A stretch of DNA of 64,000 bases from Hymenobacter taeanensis (GTDB lineage: Bacteria; Bacteroidota; Bacteroidia; Cytophagales; Hymenobacteraceae). The translations under genes and the position numbers were made by a program. The notes beneath the pieces were generated by a model. That model made no database searches and had not been told where the DNA came from. It saw only the letters and a program-made list of their open reading frames with translations. Location of the stretch: contig NZ_CP053538.1 of NCBI RefSeq assembly GCF_013137895.1, forward strand, positions 2,821,001-2,885,000. The letters run 5' to 3'. Positions 43,865 to 52,294 of this stretch are shown in pieces. Numbering within the stretch: the first letter of the stretch is position 1; the number at the start of each line of letters is the position of its first letter.

Positions 43865-44509
43865 CTACGCAAGAAAACTGCCGGCGGCCGGTCCCTGCAT
43901 AAAGAGCAGGTCTAAGATGCTGAGTCCCGGTGCAAAATCTTTACCAAACGTTTGGGAGTAGGGCCGAACCGACGTCCTGTCAGGTTCTGCATTTTCTCGG
44001 GCTTTTGGTGACAGCCAATCCCGCCGGTCCTGCCAAGCATCACCGGCCGGCGTCGGCAATTCCGTAGGAGGGTAGGAGGGGTGGTACTCAGCGGTAAAAT
44101 GGATTGGGATAGGTAAGCGCAGACACCGCAGGTAAAAACGCAGAAAAGCCAGATTTAACTCAAAGAGGAGTTGTGGTTTATCTGCGTAGATATCGTGCAG
44201 GTAATCGGCGTAATACTCAAAATACGGGGTGCCGCCATATGCGGTTTGCAGAGTACGCCAGTGCTGGTGAATCCAGTTTTGACGGTAGTCAATCTCAATG
44301 GCGGACGTCAATACTTTTTCGCTACGGTTGCCATCTACTACCGGCACCGTGAGTGGCTTTATGCCCTGGGCCGTGAGAATAAGGCAGCGGTTTCGGTAAG
44401 TTTGTTTGCGATAATGCTCCTGTGTTTCCAGCCACAGTTCTTGGGCTCCCAGCAGCTGACTGAAAAAGGCGAGGGGAGGATGGTACTGTGATTCAGAAAC
44501 AAGCAACAT
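43865..44509 (-). CDS. WbqC-like family protein
   Basis: A protein of 214 residues. Family features are ESQYHPPLAFFSQLLGAQEL (start), YRNRCLILTAQGIKPLTVPV, QNWIHQHWRTLQTAYGG, and the end ILDLLFMQGP. WbqC-like proteins are found in O-antigen and sugar-modification contexts and have no settled biochemical role. Stand-alone here, between clpC and a divergent plus-strand pair. Confidence 0.88.
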   Translation of the reverse strand: MLLVSESQYHPPLAFFSQLLGAQELWLETQEHYRKQTYRNRCLILTAQGIKPLTVPVVDGNRSEKVLTSAIEIDYRQNWIHQHWRTLQTAYGGTPYFEYYADYLHDIYADKPQLLFELNLAFLRFYLRCLRLPIPIHFTAEYHPSYPPTELPTPAGDAWQDRRDWLSPKARENAEPDRTSVRPYSQTFGKDFAPGLSILDLLFMQGPAAGSFLA

Positions 44510-44687
44510 GCTGCAAAAAGTTTGGTATCGGCTATAAGCTATGAAACGAAGCCGTGCTTCAAGCTGTAGGGGCCATGAGTGAAAAGCTGCCAGCTAGGCC
44601 AGTCAGGAAGCTGTAGGCTGCCTGAACCATTATCCTGCCGGTTCTCTTTTGCAGCTATACCTTCTACCTTTATCCCGACAAGCTGAC

Positions 44688-45563
44688 ATGATGCGGAATT
44701 TACTTACTCTTCTTCTGGCATTAACTGCCTTGTGTGCGCAGGCTGCCGCTCCACCCCAACTCCTGCTGGACGTCGCGCGCTTTCGCAATGAAGATCAGGT
44801 AGTAAAAGGCGGAGTGGTAGAAATTTATGCAACAGTATCAGGGCAGGCTCTCACGTACATGCGCCGGGGGCCTAAGCTGTTTCAGGCAGCAGCAACCGTT
44901 ACACTGGAGGTTATCCGGCCCGATGGCAGCGCCGCTTACCAGGAAACGGTAACGCTGAAGCCGCCAGTATTACGTGACACAACGGCAGCCATCAAAAATC
45001 CCATCAGTTTTCAAAAGCGCATTGCGCTGCCAGAAGGCACTTACACCCTGCGTGGGCAGGTCCGCGACCAGTACCGGGCCGGCACCTCCACCATCACCGA
45101 TTTGCCCTTGGTGATTAAGCCTGCCGCAACCAAACCCACCCTCAGCGACGTGGTGTTGCTGGCTAAGCCCGCCAGCCGTACCATTGCCGAAGGCAATAAC
45201 TTCATCCGAAACGGATTCAGCTTGACTCGGGCACCCGGAGGCATGTATTCTCGGGGAACTGAGAAGCTTAATTTCTACGCTGAGCTATACAGCGCCCCTG
45301 TTGGGCAGCCGCTTTCGGTGCGCTATCGAGTACGTGCAACGGGGGCAGCCAAAGATGCAGCCGTTGCTACGAGTACCGTTACTGGCCAGGAAGGACGCCC
45401 TACGCCCGTGGTTGGCCAATTAGACTTAACCAAACTGCCGGCCGGAGAATACGTGCTGACAGTTGAAATTCGGAATGCTAAAAGCCAGGTGCTTTCTTCG
45501 CAAACCGCCAAAATGCGCTACAATCCGGCCGATTACGCACCGGCTGGTGCCGTTATGCCCTAA
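44688..45563 (+). CDS. Secreted protein with Ig-like repeats
   Basis: About 291 residues. Signal peptide MMRNLLTLLLALTALCAQA (ATG at 44688 or 44691). Two Ig-like halves: residues about 25-145 (LLDVARFRNEDQVVKGG ... GTYTLRGQVRDQYRAG) and about 150-280 (TLSDVVLLAKPASRT ... GEYVLTVEIRNAKSQ). The first half resembles the region that precedes the GWxTD domain in some Bacteroidota proteins, but that domain is absent. Its stop codon overlaps the next ATG by one base (TAATG), so translation of the acyltransferase is coupled to it. Confidence 0.7.
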   Translation: MMRNLLTLLLALTALCAQAAAPPQLLLDVARFRNEDQVVKGGVVEIYATVSGQALTYMRRGPKLFQAAATVTLEVIRPDGSAAYQETVTLKPPVLRDTTAAIKNPISFQKRIALPEGTYTLRGQVRDQYRAGTSTITDLPLVIKPAATKPTLSDVVLLAKPASRTIAEGNNFIRNGFSLTRAPGGMYSRGTEKLNFYAELYSAPVGQPLSVRYRVRATGAAKDAAVATSTVTGQEGRPTPVVGQLDLTKLPAGEYVLTVEIRNAKSQVLSSQTAKMRYNPADYAPAGAVMP

Positions 45564-46489
45564 TGAGTTCTACTACTTCCGCTTCCCGCTCATCCGCTCC
45601 ATCATTTCCTTGGTATTACCGCCCCTTGGAGTGGTTGCTGATAGCCATTGCCAGTCTGCCTCTGGCGGTGTTGTATGGAGTGGCCTACGGCTTATATATA
45701 CTGCTGGCCTACGTGGTGCGCTACCGGTACCGGGTGGTAGTGCAAAACCTGCGTAACTCTTTCCCTGAGAAAACCGATGCCGAAATAGAGCGGCTGGCTA
45801 AGCAGTTTTACCGACACTTCGCTGACTTGGTAGTCGAAATTCTCAAGCTGACGACCATCTCCCGGGCAGAGCTCACGCGGCGAGTAAGGCTAACCCACGC
45901 GGAAGTAGCCGACCGGTTTTTTGCACAAGGGCGGCCGGTCATTGCCTTGGCCTCGCACGCCGGTAACTGGGATTGGGTGCTCTCAGCGGGCACGCTTCTT
46001 ATGGGTGCTCCGGCCACCGGAGTATATAAGCCTTTAAGCAACCCCTTTTTTGAAAGCTTTATGTATCGGCTCAGGTCGCGCACGGGGGCAGGACTAGTAC
46101 CCATGCGCGACACCCTACGCAACATGGTGCAGCACCGAGAGGCTGTGCGATCTATCAGCTTGCTCTCTGACCAAGCTGCTGGGCCCGAAGACCGACCCTA
46201 CTGGACCACATTTATGCACCAGGATGCAGGCTTTTACACTAGCGCCGAACGGTTGGCGAGCCGTTTCAAATTCCCGGTGATTTACGTGGGTATCCGGCGC
46301 CTGCGCCGTGGCTATTACGAAATTGATTTAGCGGAGCTCTATGATGGTGATTCGCCGATTCCCACTGATAGTTACCCCATAACGGAGGCGTTTGTGCGGC
46401 ATCTGGAGCAAACCATCCGGGAAAACCCTGCCGCGTACCTCTGGAGTCATCGGCGCTGGAAACACAAGCGCCCGGTAGCTACCACGTGA
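45563..46489 (+). CDS. LpxL/HtrB-type lysophospholipid (lipid A) acyltransferase
   Basis: A protein of 308 residues. One N-terminal membrane helix (about 22-52) is followed by the acyltransferase block with the catalytic HX4D motif in ASHAGNWDWVL, and GVYKPLSNPFFESFM as the second substrate block, and SLLSDQAAGPEDRPYWTTF, typical of HtrB/LpxL. It transfers an acyl chain to the lipid A precursor at the inner membrane. Translationally coupled to the upstream secreted protein; followed by a bidirectional terminator. Confidence 0.9.
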   Translation: MSSTTSASRSSAPSFPWYYRPLEWLLIAIASLPLAVLYGVAYGLYILLAYVVRYRYRVVVQNLRNSFPEKTDAEIERLAKQFYRHFADLVVEILKLTTISRAELTRRVRLTHAEVADRFFAQGRPVIALASHAGNWDWVLSAGTLLMGAPATGVYKPLSNPFFESFMYRLRSRTGAGLVPMRDTLRNMVQHREAVRSISLLSDQAAGPEDRPYWTTFMHQDAGFYTSAERLASRFKFPVIYVGIRRLRRGYYEIDLAELYDGDSPIPTDSYPITEAFVRHLEQTIRENPAAYLWSHRRWKHKRPVATT

Positions 46490-46497
46490 TGGGGTAT

Positions 46498-46543
46498 ATA
46501 AACAAGAAGAGGCCTAGCAACTGCTAGGCCTCTTCTTGTTTAT
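46498..46543. terminator. Bidirectional terminator, perfect 22-bp stem
   Basis: ATAAACAAGAAGAGGCCTAG and following bases (46498-46519) mirror to 46522-46543. Both arms contain GGCCTAG / CTAGGCC. It closes the acyltransferase gene (+) and the YrdC/YciO gene (-). Confidence 0.9.
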
Positions 46544-46561
46544 TGGGCTTGCCCAGAAGTA

Positions 46562-47191
46562 TTACAGGTACTGCTCAATTTCACCAGCACCCTGCCGAAT
46601 AATATCAAAATCCTCGTTGGTGCAGTCCACAACCGTGCTAGCTACGTTGTTGCCAAACCCGCCGTCAATTACCATATCTACCAAAGAGCGGTACTTCTCA
46701 AAAATGAGGTCCGGATCAGTGCTGTACTCAATGAGAGTATCATCATCATGAATGGAAGTGCTGACGATGGGGTTGCCCAGCTCCCGCACCAAACTGGTGC
46801 AAATCAGGTTGTCGGGCACCCGGATGCCTACCGTCTTGCGTTTTACTCCGCCGTAACGGGGCGCTTTGGCGCTGGCCTCAAAAATGAAGGTAAATGGCCC
46901 CGGCAGTGCCTTCTTCAGCACCTTATATACCGGCGTTGTGATACCGTGAGCATAGTCGCTGATATGGGAAAGGTCAGCACAGATAAACGACAGATTAGCC
47001 TTATCAGGATGTAGACCTTTAATACGGCAGAGCTTTTCTACTGCTTTAGCATTGTGAATATCACAGCCCAAGCCGTACACCGTATCGGTTGGGTAAATGA
47101 TGACTCCGCCTTTGCGAAGCACTTCTACGGCCTGCAGAAGGCGGTTTTGAGGCGGGTTATCGGGGTGAATGCGAAGCAGCGTAGCAGCCAT
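46562..47191 (-). CDS. Sua5/YciO/YrdC family protein (L-threonylcarbamoyladenylate synthase-like)
   Basis: A protein of 209 residues. YrdC-fold motifs: GGVIIYPTDTVYGLGCDI (ATP/Thr binding), KANLSFICADLSHIS, PGPFTFIFEA, KRKTVGIRVPDN and GNPIVSTS. The opening LLRIHPDNPPQNRLLQAVEV and overall layout look closer to E. coli YciO than to TsaC, so the classic t6A role is probable only if no other TsaC exists in the genome. Cytoplasmic. Confidence 0.88.
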   Translation of the reverse strand: MAATLLRIHPDNPPQNRLLQAVEVLRKGGVIIYPTDTVYGLGCDIHNAKAVEKLCRIKGLHPDKANLSFICADLSHISDYAHGITTPVYKVLKKALPGPFTFIFEASAKAPRYGGVKRKTVGIRVPDNLICTSLVRELGNPIVSTSIHDDDTLIEYSTDPDLIFEKYRSLVDMVIDGGFGNNVASTVVDCTNEDFDIIRQGAGEIEQYL

Positions 47192-47559
47192 GGTTGAATC
47201 AGGAATAAGGGGGAAACACCAAGCCCACTACCGGCGGGTGGTGGGGGCGGTCAATGTACAAGGTGATAAAGTAACCTGCTACTCTTTTCGATAAAAAGGC
47301 AGGTTGAGTTGCGCTAGGCCACCCAAGAAACTAAGTAAGCCCGTCAGAAAAGAGTCTAGGGCTAATTTCGCTGCCGCTAATCTGTTTGTTAAGCGCAGAC
47401 GAAGCGCGCCGCAGCGCCCGCCTGTAAATGACAGTCATACCCTGCGGCATAGCCACGGATAAGCCGTACTTTTGGCAGCCCAATTCATGCCAGTGGCCCT
47501 GCGTGGCCTACGCGGTAGTGGGAGCAACTCGTGTACCTTACTGATTCTTGCTTCGCCAT
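47192..47559. other. Intergenic region upstream of mltG
   Basis: 368 nt between divergent genes. It holds a good -7 promoter element for mltG (47467-47474) and a CTAGGCCA octamer near 47316. Otherwise it shows no gene, repeat or RNA structure that I can support. Confidence 0.6.
47467..47474 (+). promoter_or_regulatory. -7 promoter element of mltG
   Basis: TACTTTTG, exact TAnnTTTG match, giving a predicted start near 47481 and a leader of about 79 nt to the ATG at 47560. The -33 element is weak. Confidence 0.45.
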
Positions 47560-48636
47560 ATGGCCAAAACCCGCATCGATTATAAAGCCAACGCCACGCG
47601 GCGCCGAAACCGGTTTGCCTACATTACCGGTATTCTGGGCTTGCTCCTTATTACGTTCTCCTATTATTTCTACCAGGTATTCTTCACGCCAAACGTAGAA
47701 ACCAATGGGCGCCCCACCTACGTGGTAGTGCGGCGCGGTGAAACCGCCAAGCAGGTGCTCGACTCCATTGATGCCAGCGGCGTTATCGTGGATAAGCTCT
47801 CTCTGCACTTTGTGGCGCGCCTGATGAAGTACGATCAGCTGGTGAAGCCTGGCCGCTACGAGCTGAAAGATGGCTATACCAACCGTGAGTTGATTAACGA
47901 CCTGCGCACTGGCCGCAACCGCTTGCCGTTACGGCTCACCTTTCAAAACATCCGGCTGCGGGAAGATCTTGCGCGCAAGCTGGCCTCTACTATTGATGCC
48001 CGTCCCGGTCAGTTCGACTCGCTCCTAACCTCACCTGGTTATACTAAAAGCCTGGGCTTCGATACCACAAGCATCCTCACCATGTTCATCCCAAACACGT
48101 ACGAGTTGCCCTGGAACGCATCGGCCAAGAACCTCATGCAGCGCATGAAAAAGGAGTACGAGAAGTTCTGGACGCCAGCCCGCGACGCCAAGCGCGAGAA
48201 GCTGGGCCTATCTCGTGCGGAAGTAAGCACCTTAGCCAGTATTGTAGAAGCTGAGCAGCAGCAGCACCCCGATGAGCGCCCCCGGGTGGCAGGCGTGTAC
48301 CTTAACCGCCTCAAGCGCGGCATGAAGCTGCAAGCCGACCCCACCGTAGTGTATGCCAACCACGACTTCACCATAAAGCGGGTGCTGAATGTGCACCTCG
48401 CTAAAGACTCACCCTATAATACATACAAGTACGCGGGGCTCCCGCCTGGCCCTATCAACCTACCCAGCATTGCCAGCATTGATGCGGTTTTGAACCCGGA
48501 GAGCCACGAGTACCTGTACTTCTGTGCGAAAGAAGATTTCAGTGGCTACCACGCCTTTGCCCGCAACGAGCAGGAGCATCTGGTAAATGCCCACCGCTAT
48601 CAGGCCGCCCTAAGCCGCGCCGGCATTATGAAGTAA
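47560..48636 (+). CDS. mltG: Endolytic murein transglycosylase MltG
   Basis: A protein of 358 residues from ATG 47560 (MAKTRIDYKAN). One membrane helix (about 23-42) anchors it to the inner membrane. A LysM-like region (VVRRGETAKQVLDSI) is followed by the YceG catalytic domain with LASIVEAEQQ (catalytic Glu), RPRVAGVYLNRLKRGMKLQ and DPTVVYA, and the final PSIASIDAVLNP. It cuts nascent glycan strands in the periplasm. Typical length. Confidence 0.95.
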   Translation: MAKTRIDYKANATRRRNRFAYITGILGLLLITFSYYFYQVFFTPNVETNGRPTYVVVRRGETAKQVLDSIDASGVIVDKLSLHFVARLMKYDQLVKPGRYELKDGYTNRELINDLRTGRNRLPLRLTFQNIRLREDLARKLASTIDARPGQFDSLLTSPGYTKSLGFDTTSILTMFIPNTYELPWNASAKNLMQRMKKEYEKFWTPARDAKREKLGLSRAEVSTLASIVEAEQQQHPDERPRVAGVYLNRLKRGMKLQADPTVVYANHDFTIKRVLNVHLAKDSPYNTYKYAGLPPGPINLPSIASIDAVLNPESHEYLYFCAKEDFSGYHAFARNEQEHLVNAHRYQAALSRAGIMK

Positions 48637-48653
48637 ATGCAATAGCCGGTTGC

Positions 48654-48693
48654 CAGCAATGAGGTACCAAGATATAACCCGCCCTCATTGCTG
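48654..48693 (+). terminator. Inverted repeat after mltG
   Basis: CAGCAATGAGG (48654-48664) pairs perfectly with 48683-48693, loop 18 nt, followed by TTCTC. There is no long T-run, so termination is likely but weaker. Confidence 0.5.
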
Positions 48694-48731
48694 TTCTCAA
48701 TTACTGGTCACTGACAACTCAACCCTCATCT

Positions 48732-49244
48732 ATGTACTCCCAAGACACACGAATACGAGTTCGGTATGCCGAAACAGACCAGATGGGCTACGTCTACCAC
48801 GGCAACTACGCCGCTTACTTTGAAGTAGCCCGCACGGAGGCTTTTCGGCAGCTAGGAATTCGCTACAAAGACTTGGAAGCCGATGGGGTAGGAATGCCCG
48901 TAGGCGAAATCCGGACGCGCTTCCGTCGGCCGGCTCGCTACGACGACCTTCTGACGGTGCGCCTGATGCTGAAGCAGCCTGCTGACGGGGCCCGGGTGCT
49001 GTTTGAGTACGAGATATATAACGAAGGCCAGGAGCTACTCACCGAAGGCCACACCCTAATGGTGTTCGTGAGCATGGCTACCGGCCGGCCGGTGCCTATG
49101 CCCGCCAGCATTCAAGAGAAGCTTGCGCCCTATTTTACCGATGATGAAGTGGCCGGTCCGCTCACCCCACCTATTGAGAAGCTGCCGGAAAATGCACCGG
49201 CCCCCGCGGCTTTTTTGAAAGGCAATGAGTCGAAGAGTGAGTAA
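48732..49244 (+). CDS. Acyl-CoA thioesterase, hotdog fold (YbgC-like)
   Basis: A protein of 170 residues. The 4HBT signature RVRYAETDQMGYVYHGNYAAY carries the catalytic Asp (in DQMG) and the conserved His-Gly-Asn; FEVARTEAFRQLG follows. It hydrolyses acyl-CoA thioesters. About 35 C-terminal residues (LTPPIEKLPENAPAP) form a Pro-rich tail that is not part of the fold. Stand-alone, same direction as mltG and the YihY gene. Confidence 0.9.
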   Translation: MYSQDTRIRVRYAETDQMGYVYHGNYAAYFEVARTEAFRQLGIRYKDLEADGVGMPVGEIRTRFRRPARYDDLLTVRLMLKQPADGARVLFEYEIYNEGQELLTEGHTLMVFVSMATGRPVPMPASIQEKLAPYFTDDEVAGPLTPPIEKLPENAPAPAAFLKGNESKSE

Positions 49245-49415
49245 ACCGCAGCAATGCAAAAGGGGGGGGGAGCATGGCCTAGCACAATTGCCTTGCGGCA
49301 AGACTAAGCCGAGTAGTTAAGAACCTCTGCGGTGCCCACTGGCGTTATAGAAGAATAAGGCTGCCGGCCACTGAACACCACTCAACTGTTCTAGGCCACT
49401 TTACACATTAAGCTC

Positions 49416-50360
49416 ATGCGTCTACCCGTTCGCCGTTACCATCTGCCTGATGTACGCCGCCGGCGTAGCTACCGGCGCTTCATAGTGTTTCTGAAACGTC
49501 TGCGGTTTCATGACGGGCAAGCTTCCGTGTACGACGTAGTGGACCGTATGCTCCAGGAGATTAAGCTGGATGGCCTGACTAAACGGGCCAGCTATATGGC
49601 ATTCAACTTCACGATTGCCATTTTTCCTACTATCATCTTCCTGTTTACGCTTATTCCTTACATCCATATTCCTAACCTGAACCTCGACATCCTGCAGTTT
49701 CTCTCCGATCTGATTCCGCAGGAAATGTATGTAGCCGTTTCTGGCACCATCGAAGATATTGTGAACATTCCGCACGGGGGGCTGCTGTCCTTCGGTTTTG
49801 CCACGGCGCTGGTCCTGAGCTCCAACGGTATCATGGCCTTGCTGGATGCCTTTGAGAAAAAGTACCCCTCTTTTAAGAAGCGCACGTATGTCCGCAAACG
49901 GGTTATAGCCACACTCCTTACTATCGTATTATCCTCAGTGCTGCTGTTCTCAGTGGCGGGTATTTTCTTCGGAACCTACATCATTGATGCGCTGGTATAC
50001 CACGAAATAGTGTCGGAAGCCATGACCGATCAGCTTATCACGTTGCTACGTTATGGGTCAGTGGTAGGCCTGTTTCTGCTCACTACGTGCTTGGTATATT
50101 ATTATGTGCCCCCAGTGCACGATAAATGGCCATTCATTTCGGCAGGGGCCGTGGTAGCTACACTGTTGATATTCCTGGTGTCGTTTCTGTTCATCCTGTA
50201 CGTGAAGATTTTTGACAGTTACAATCACTTCTATGGCTCCATTGGTACACTAGTCGGCTTTATGGTGTGGCTCGACTTTGTGTGCATGACGTTGATTCTG
50301 GGGTTTGAAATCAATGTAAGCATTGATGCCGTAACCGGTAGACTACGGCTGGCTAAGTAG
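49416..50360 (+). CDS. YihY/BrkB family inner membrane protein
   Basis: A protein of 314 residues with a basic N-terminus and six hydrophobic segments (for example FTIAIFPTIIFLFTLIPYI, LLTIVLSSVLLFSVAGIFF, AGAVVATLLIFLVSFLFIL). Family blocks include LTKRASYMAFNFTIAIFPT and the final YGSIGTLVGFMVWLDFVCM. Once called ribonuclease BN by mistake; the true function is unsettled. It is followed by the tRNA-Ser promoter. Confidence 0.9.
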   Translation: MRLPVRRYHLPDVRRRRSYRRFIVFLKRLRFHDGQASVYDVVDRMLQEIKLDGLTKRASYMAFNFTIAIFPTIIFLFTLIPYIHIPNLNLDILQFLSDLIPQEMYVAVSGTIEDIVNIPHGGLLSFGFATALVLSSNGIMALLDAFEKKYPSFKKRTYVRKRVIATLLTIVLSSVLLFSVAGIFFGTYIIDALVYHEIVSEAMTDQLITLLRYGSVVGLFLLTTCLVYYYVPPVHDKWPFISAGAVVATLLIFLVSFLFILYVKIFDSYNHFYGSIGTLVGFMVWLDFVCMTLILGFEINVSIDAVTGRLRLAK

Positions 50361-50432
50361 CTGACTATGAACAGGTGCCTCAAAAACCAGCAGGGGTCTT
50401 GTCAAATTTTATGAAAATTGTGGCCTAGAGGC

Positions 50433-50463
50433 TTGCACCAAGGAAATTGGGCTGCTACTTTTG
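50433..50463 (+). promoter_or_regulatory. Promoter of the tRNA-Ser genes
   Basis: TTG (50433-50435), exactly 20 nt, TACTTTTG (50456-50463): the best full promoter seen in the window. Predicted start about 50470. A small hairpin, TCCCAAA (50467-50473) with TTTGGGA (50481-50487), precedes the tRNA. Confidence 0.75.
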
Positions 50464-50490
50464 CCATCCCAAACCACTCGTTTGGGACCC

Positions 50491-50577
50491 AGAGAGGTGG
50501 CAGAGTGGTCGAATGCGACGGATTCGAAATCCGTTATACCGGCAACGGTATCGGGGGTTCGAATCCCCCCCTCTCTG
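50491..50577 (+). tRNA. tRNA-Ser (anticodon CGA)
   Basis: An 87-nt type II tRNA. Acceptor AGAGAGG pairs with CCTCTCT; the D-arm has GCAGAGTGGTCGAATGC; the anticodon stem/loop reads ACGGA-TTCGAAA-TCCGT, giving CGA; a long variable arm follows (TACCGGCAACGGTA); T-loop GGTTCGAATCC; discriminator G. CCA is not encoded. Confidence 0.95.
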
Positions 50578-50579
50578 CG

Positions 50580-50610
50580 AAAGGCTTTCTTCCCAGGAAA
50601 GTCTTTTTAT
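50580..50610 (+). terminator. Hairpin between the two tRNA genes
   Basis: AAAGGCTTTC pairs with GAAAGTCTTTT (one G-U), followed by T5. May separate the two tRNAs or act in processing. Confidence 0.6.
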
Positions 50611-50649
50611 CCGAACCTCGGGTAAGTAAAATGGGTATAATACGCTACT

Positions 50650-50734
50650 AGAGGAGTGGCAGAGTGGTCGATTGCGGCGGTCTTGAAAACCGTTGAAGGT
50701 TAAACTTCCGGGGGTTCGAATCCCTCCTCCTCTG
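50650..50734 (+). tRNA. tRNA-Ser (anticodon TGA)
   Basis: An 85-nt type II tRNA. Acceptor AGAGGAG pairs with CTCCTCT; D-arm GCAGAGTGGTCGATTGC; anticodon loop CTTGAAA in GCGGT / ACCGT gives TGA; variable arm TTGAAGGTTAAACTTCC; T-loop GGTTCGAATCC; discriminator G at 50734. CCA is not encoded. Both serine tRNAs share much of the D-arm and T-arm sequence. Confidence 0.95.
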
Positions 50735-50736
50735 CT

Positions 50737-50773
50737 AAAACGCCTGCTTCCAACCCGGAGGCAGGCGTTTTTA
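50737..50773 (+). terminator. Terminator after the second tRNA-Ser
   Basis: AAAACGCCTGC (50737-50747) pairs perfectly with GCAGGCGTTTT (50761-50771), then T. It directly follows the tRNA. Confidence 0.88.
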
Positions 50774-50945
50774 TTTGCTGGCAGCATATGCGTAGAGAAT
50801 GGTTCAGCTTATGCAGAGCTGCTGCGCGAAGACTCTTGCGTGAGAGTGTAACAAAACCAAGTTGCCACAACCGGCAAGCTGGACAACGCGAACGGAGGTT
50901 CTCACGTTTGCGGTGCATTAGCTTTTACTCTCTCGCCCTCGTCTC

Positions 50946-52205
50946 ATGCTTCGCCTATTACTGGTACTCCTGTTAGTGCTGCCCTTTTCTTCATCGGGTT
51001 ACTCCGTGCTTTCTCACCAAGCTAATATTGACTCCACCTGGGCGCGGTGCCTGAAGCCAATGTTGGAGAAACGGTACCCGGGGGCTACTGAGCAGGAGCT
51101 TGTTGAAGCTAAAAGTTTTGCCTATGGTGGCTCTATTGTTCAGGACATGGGCTTTTATCCATTCGGCTCAGAGCTATTTACCAACCTAACGCATTATGTG
51201 CGTAGCGGCGACTTTGTGCGTAATATGCTGGATGAAGCGCACAACCGGAACGAGTACGCGTTTGCGCTGGGGGCACTGTCGCACTACACCGCCGATATTG
51301 TAGGCCACCCAGAAGGCACTAACAAGGCAATGCCATCCGTGTACCCGGAGTTGAAGCAGAAGTTTGGTAATGCTATTACTTACGAAGAAGCCCCCATTCA
51401 ACATACTCAGTTAGAGTTTGCCTTCGATGTGGTTCAGTTGGCAGCCGGGCGCTACCGCACCGCTGATTATCAGCGGGCAATTGGCTTTAAAGTAAGCAAG
51501 CCAGTGCTGGAGCGAGCTTTTAAAAAGACGTATGGCCTGGAGTTAGGCAAAGTAGTATTCAACGTAGACCTGGCCGTTAGCACTTTCCGGTTTGCTGTGC
51601 GCTCCCTCATTCCTATTGCTAGCCGGGCAGCTTGGCAGTCACAGAAAAAAGAAATCCGGCGGTTGAGCCCCCGAGCCCGCCGCCGGGAATACGTGTATAA
51701 GCAAAGTGAGCGTGAATACCGCAAACTATACGGGTCCGATTATCAGGTGCCCGGTACCGGGGCGCGGGTATTATCCTACTTCGTGCGGGTGCTGCCAAAA
51801 ATTGGGCCTCTGAAGCCTTTTGCTTTTAAGTTGCCTACTCCCGAGGCGCAGAAGCTTTTTTTATCGAGCTTCCATGATGTAAGTACTGAATATTGCCGTC
51901 GGGTAGAGTTAGAGCCGAAAGACACCCTAGTAGCTTCAACCCAAGTACTACCCAACACCGACTTTGATACTGGTAAGCCCACGCGGGTAGGAGAGTATAA
52001 GCTCACGGACGAGGCTTACGGTGAGTGGTTACGGAAGCTGGCGGCCCAAAAGTTTAACGGAGTAACACCTCCGTTAAAGCAAAACATCCTTGCTTTCTTC
52101 GGGACTACGCCTAAAGCTCCCATTGACGAAGACGAGAAGAAAGCGAAAACCCATGAAGAAACCCTGCAAGCGCTGGCGCAGTTACGCGACTTACAGTTGA
52201 AATAG
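50946..52205 (+). CDS. Zinc-dependent phospholipase C family protein
   Basis: A protein of 419 residues with a signal peptide (MLRLLLVLLLVLPFSSSGYS), then SVLSHQANIDSTW, AKSFAYGGSIVQDMGFYPFG and FALGALSHYTADIVGHPEGT. His and Asp residues in these blocks match the zinc ligands of the phospholipase C/P1 nuclease fold. Activity is likely on phospholipid head groups, but the substrate is not fixed by the sequence. The C-terminal 200 residues are basic and less conserved. It is closed by an 86-nt hairpin. Confidence 0.85.
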   Translation: MLRLLLVLLLVLPFSSSGYSVLSHQANIDSTWARCLKPMLEKRYPGATEQELVEAKSFAYGGSIVQDMGFYPFGSELFTNLTHYVRSGDFVRNMLDEAHNRNEYAFALGALSHYTADIVGHPEGTNKAMPSVYPELKQKFGNAITYEEAPIQHTQLEFAFDVVQLAAGRYRTADYQRAIGFKVSKPVLERAFKKTYGLELGKVVFNVDLAVSTFRFAVRSLIPIASRAAWQSQKKEIRRLSPRARRREYVYKQSEREYRKLYGSDYQVPGTGARVLSYFVRVLPKIGPLKPFAFKLPTPEAQKLFLSSFHDVSTEYCRRVELEPKDTLVASTQVLPNTDFDTGKPTRVGEYKLTDEAYGEWLRKLAAQKFNGVTPPLKQNILAFFGTTPKAPIDEDEKKAKTHEETLQALAQLRDLQLK

Positions 52206-52208
52206 GAA

Positions 52209-52294
52209 CGCTAAGCTTCATACCTAAAAGCAGCGGCCCGCCCTCCACAATTTGTGGAGAAGCGGGCCGCTGCTTTTAGGTATGAAGCTTAGCG
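52209..52294. terminator. Very long bidirectional hairpin, perfect 33-bp outer stem
   Basis: Outer arm CGCTAAGCTTCATACCTAAA and following bases (52209-52241) mirrors exactly to 52262-52294. An inner 8-bp stem, CTCCACAA / TTGTGGAG, caps it. The right arm covers the stop codon and last codon of the small secreted protein gene (52289). Confidence 0.85.

Noticed and set aside
47485..47808. A 107-codon minus-strand frame antisense to the start of mltG
   Set aside because: It lies opposite the membrane anchor and LysM-like part of mltG and shows no independent features.
50418..50651. Open frames covering tRNA-Ser(CGA)
   Set aside because: The region folds as a complete type II tRNA with its own promoter; the frames are by-products.
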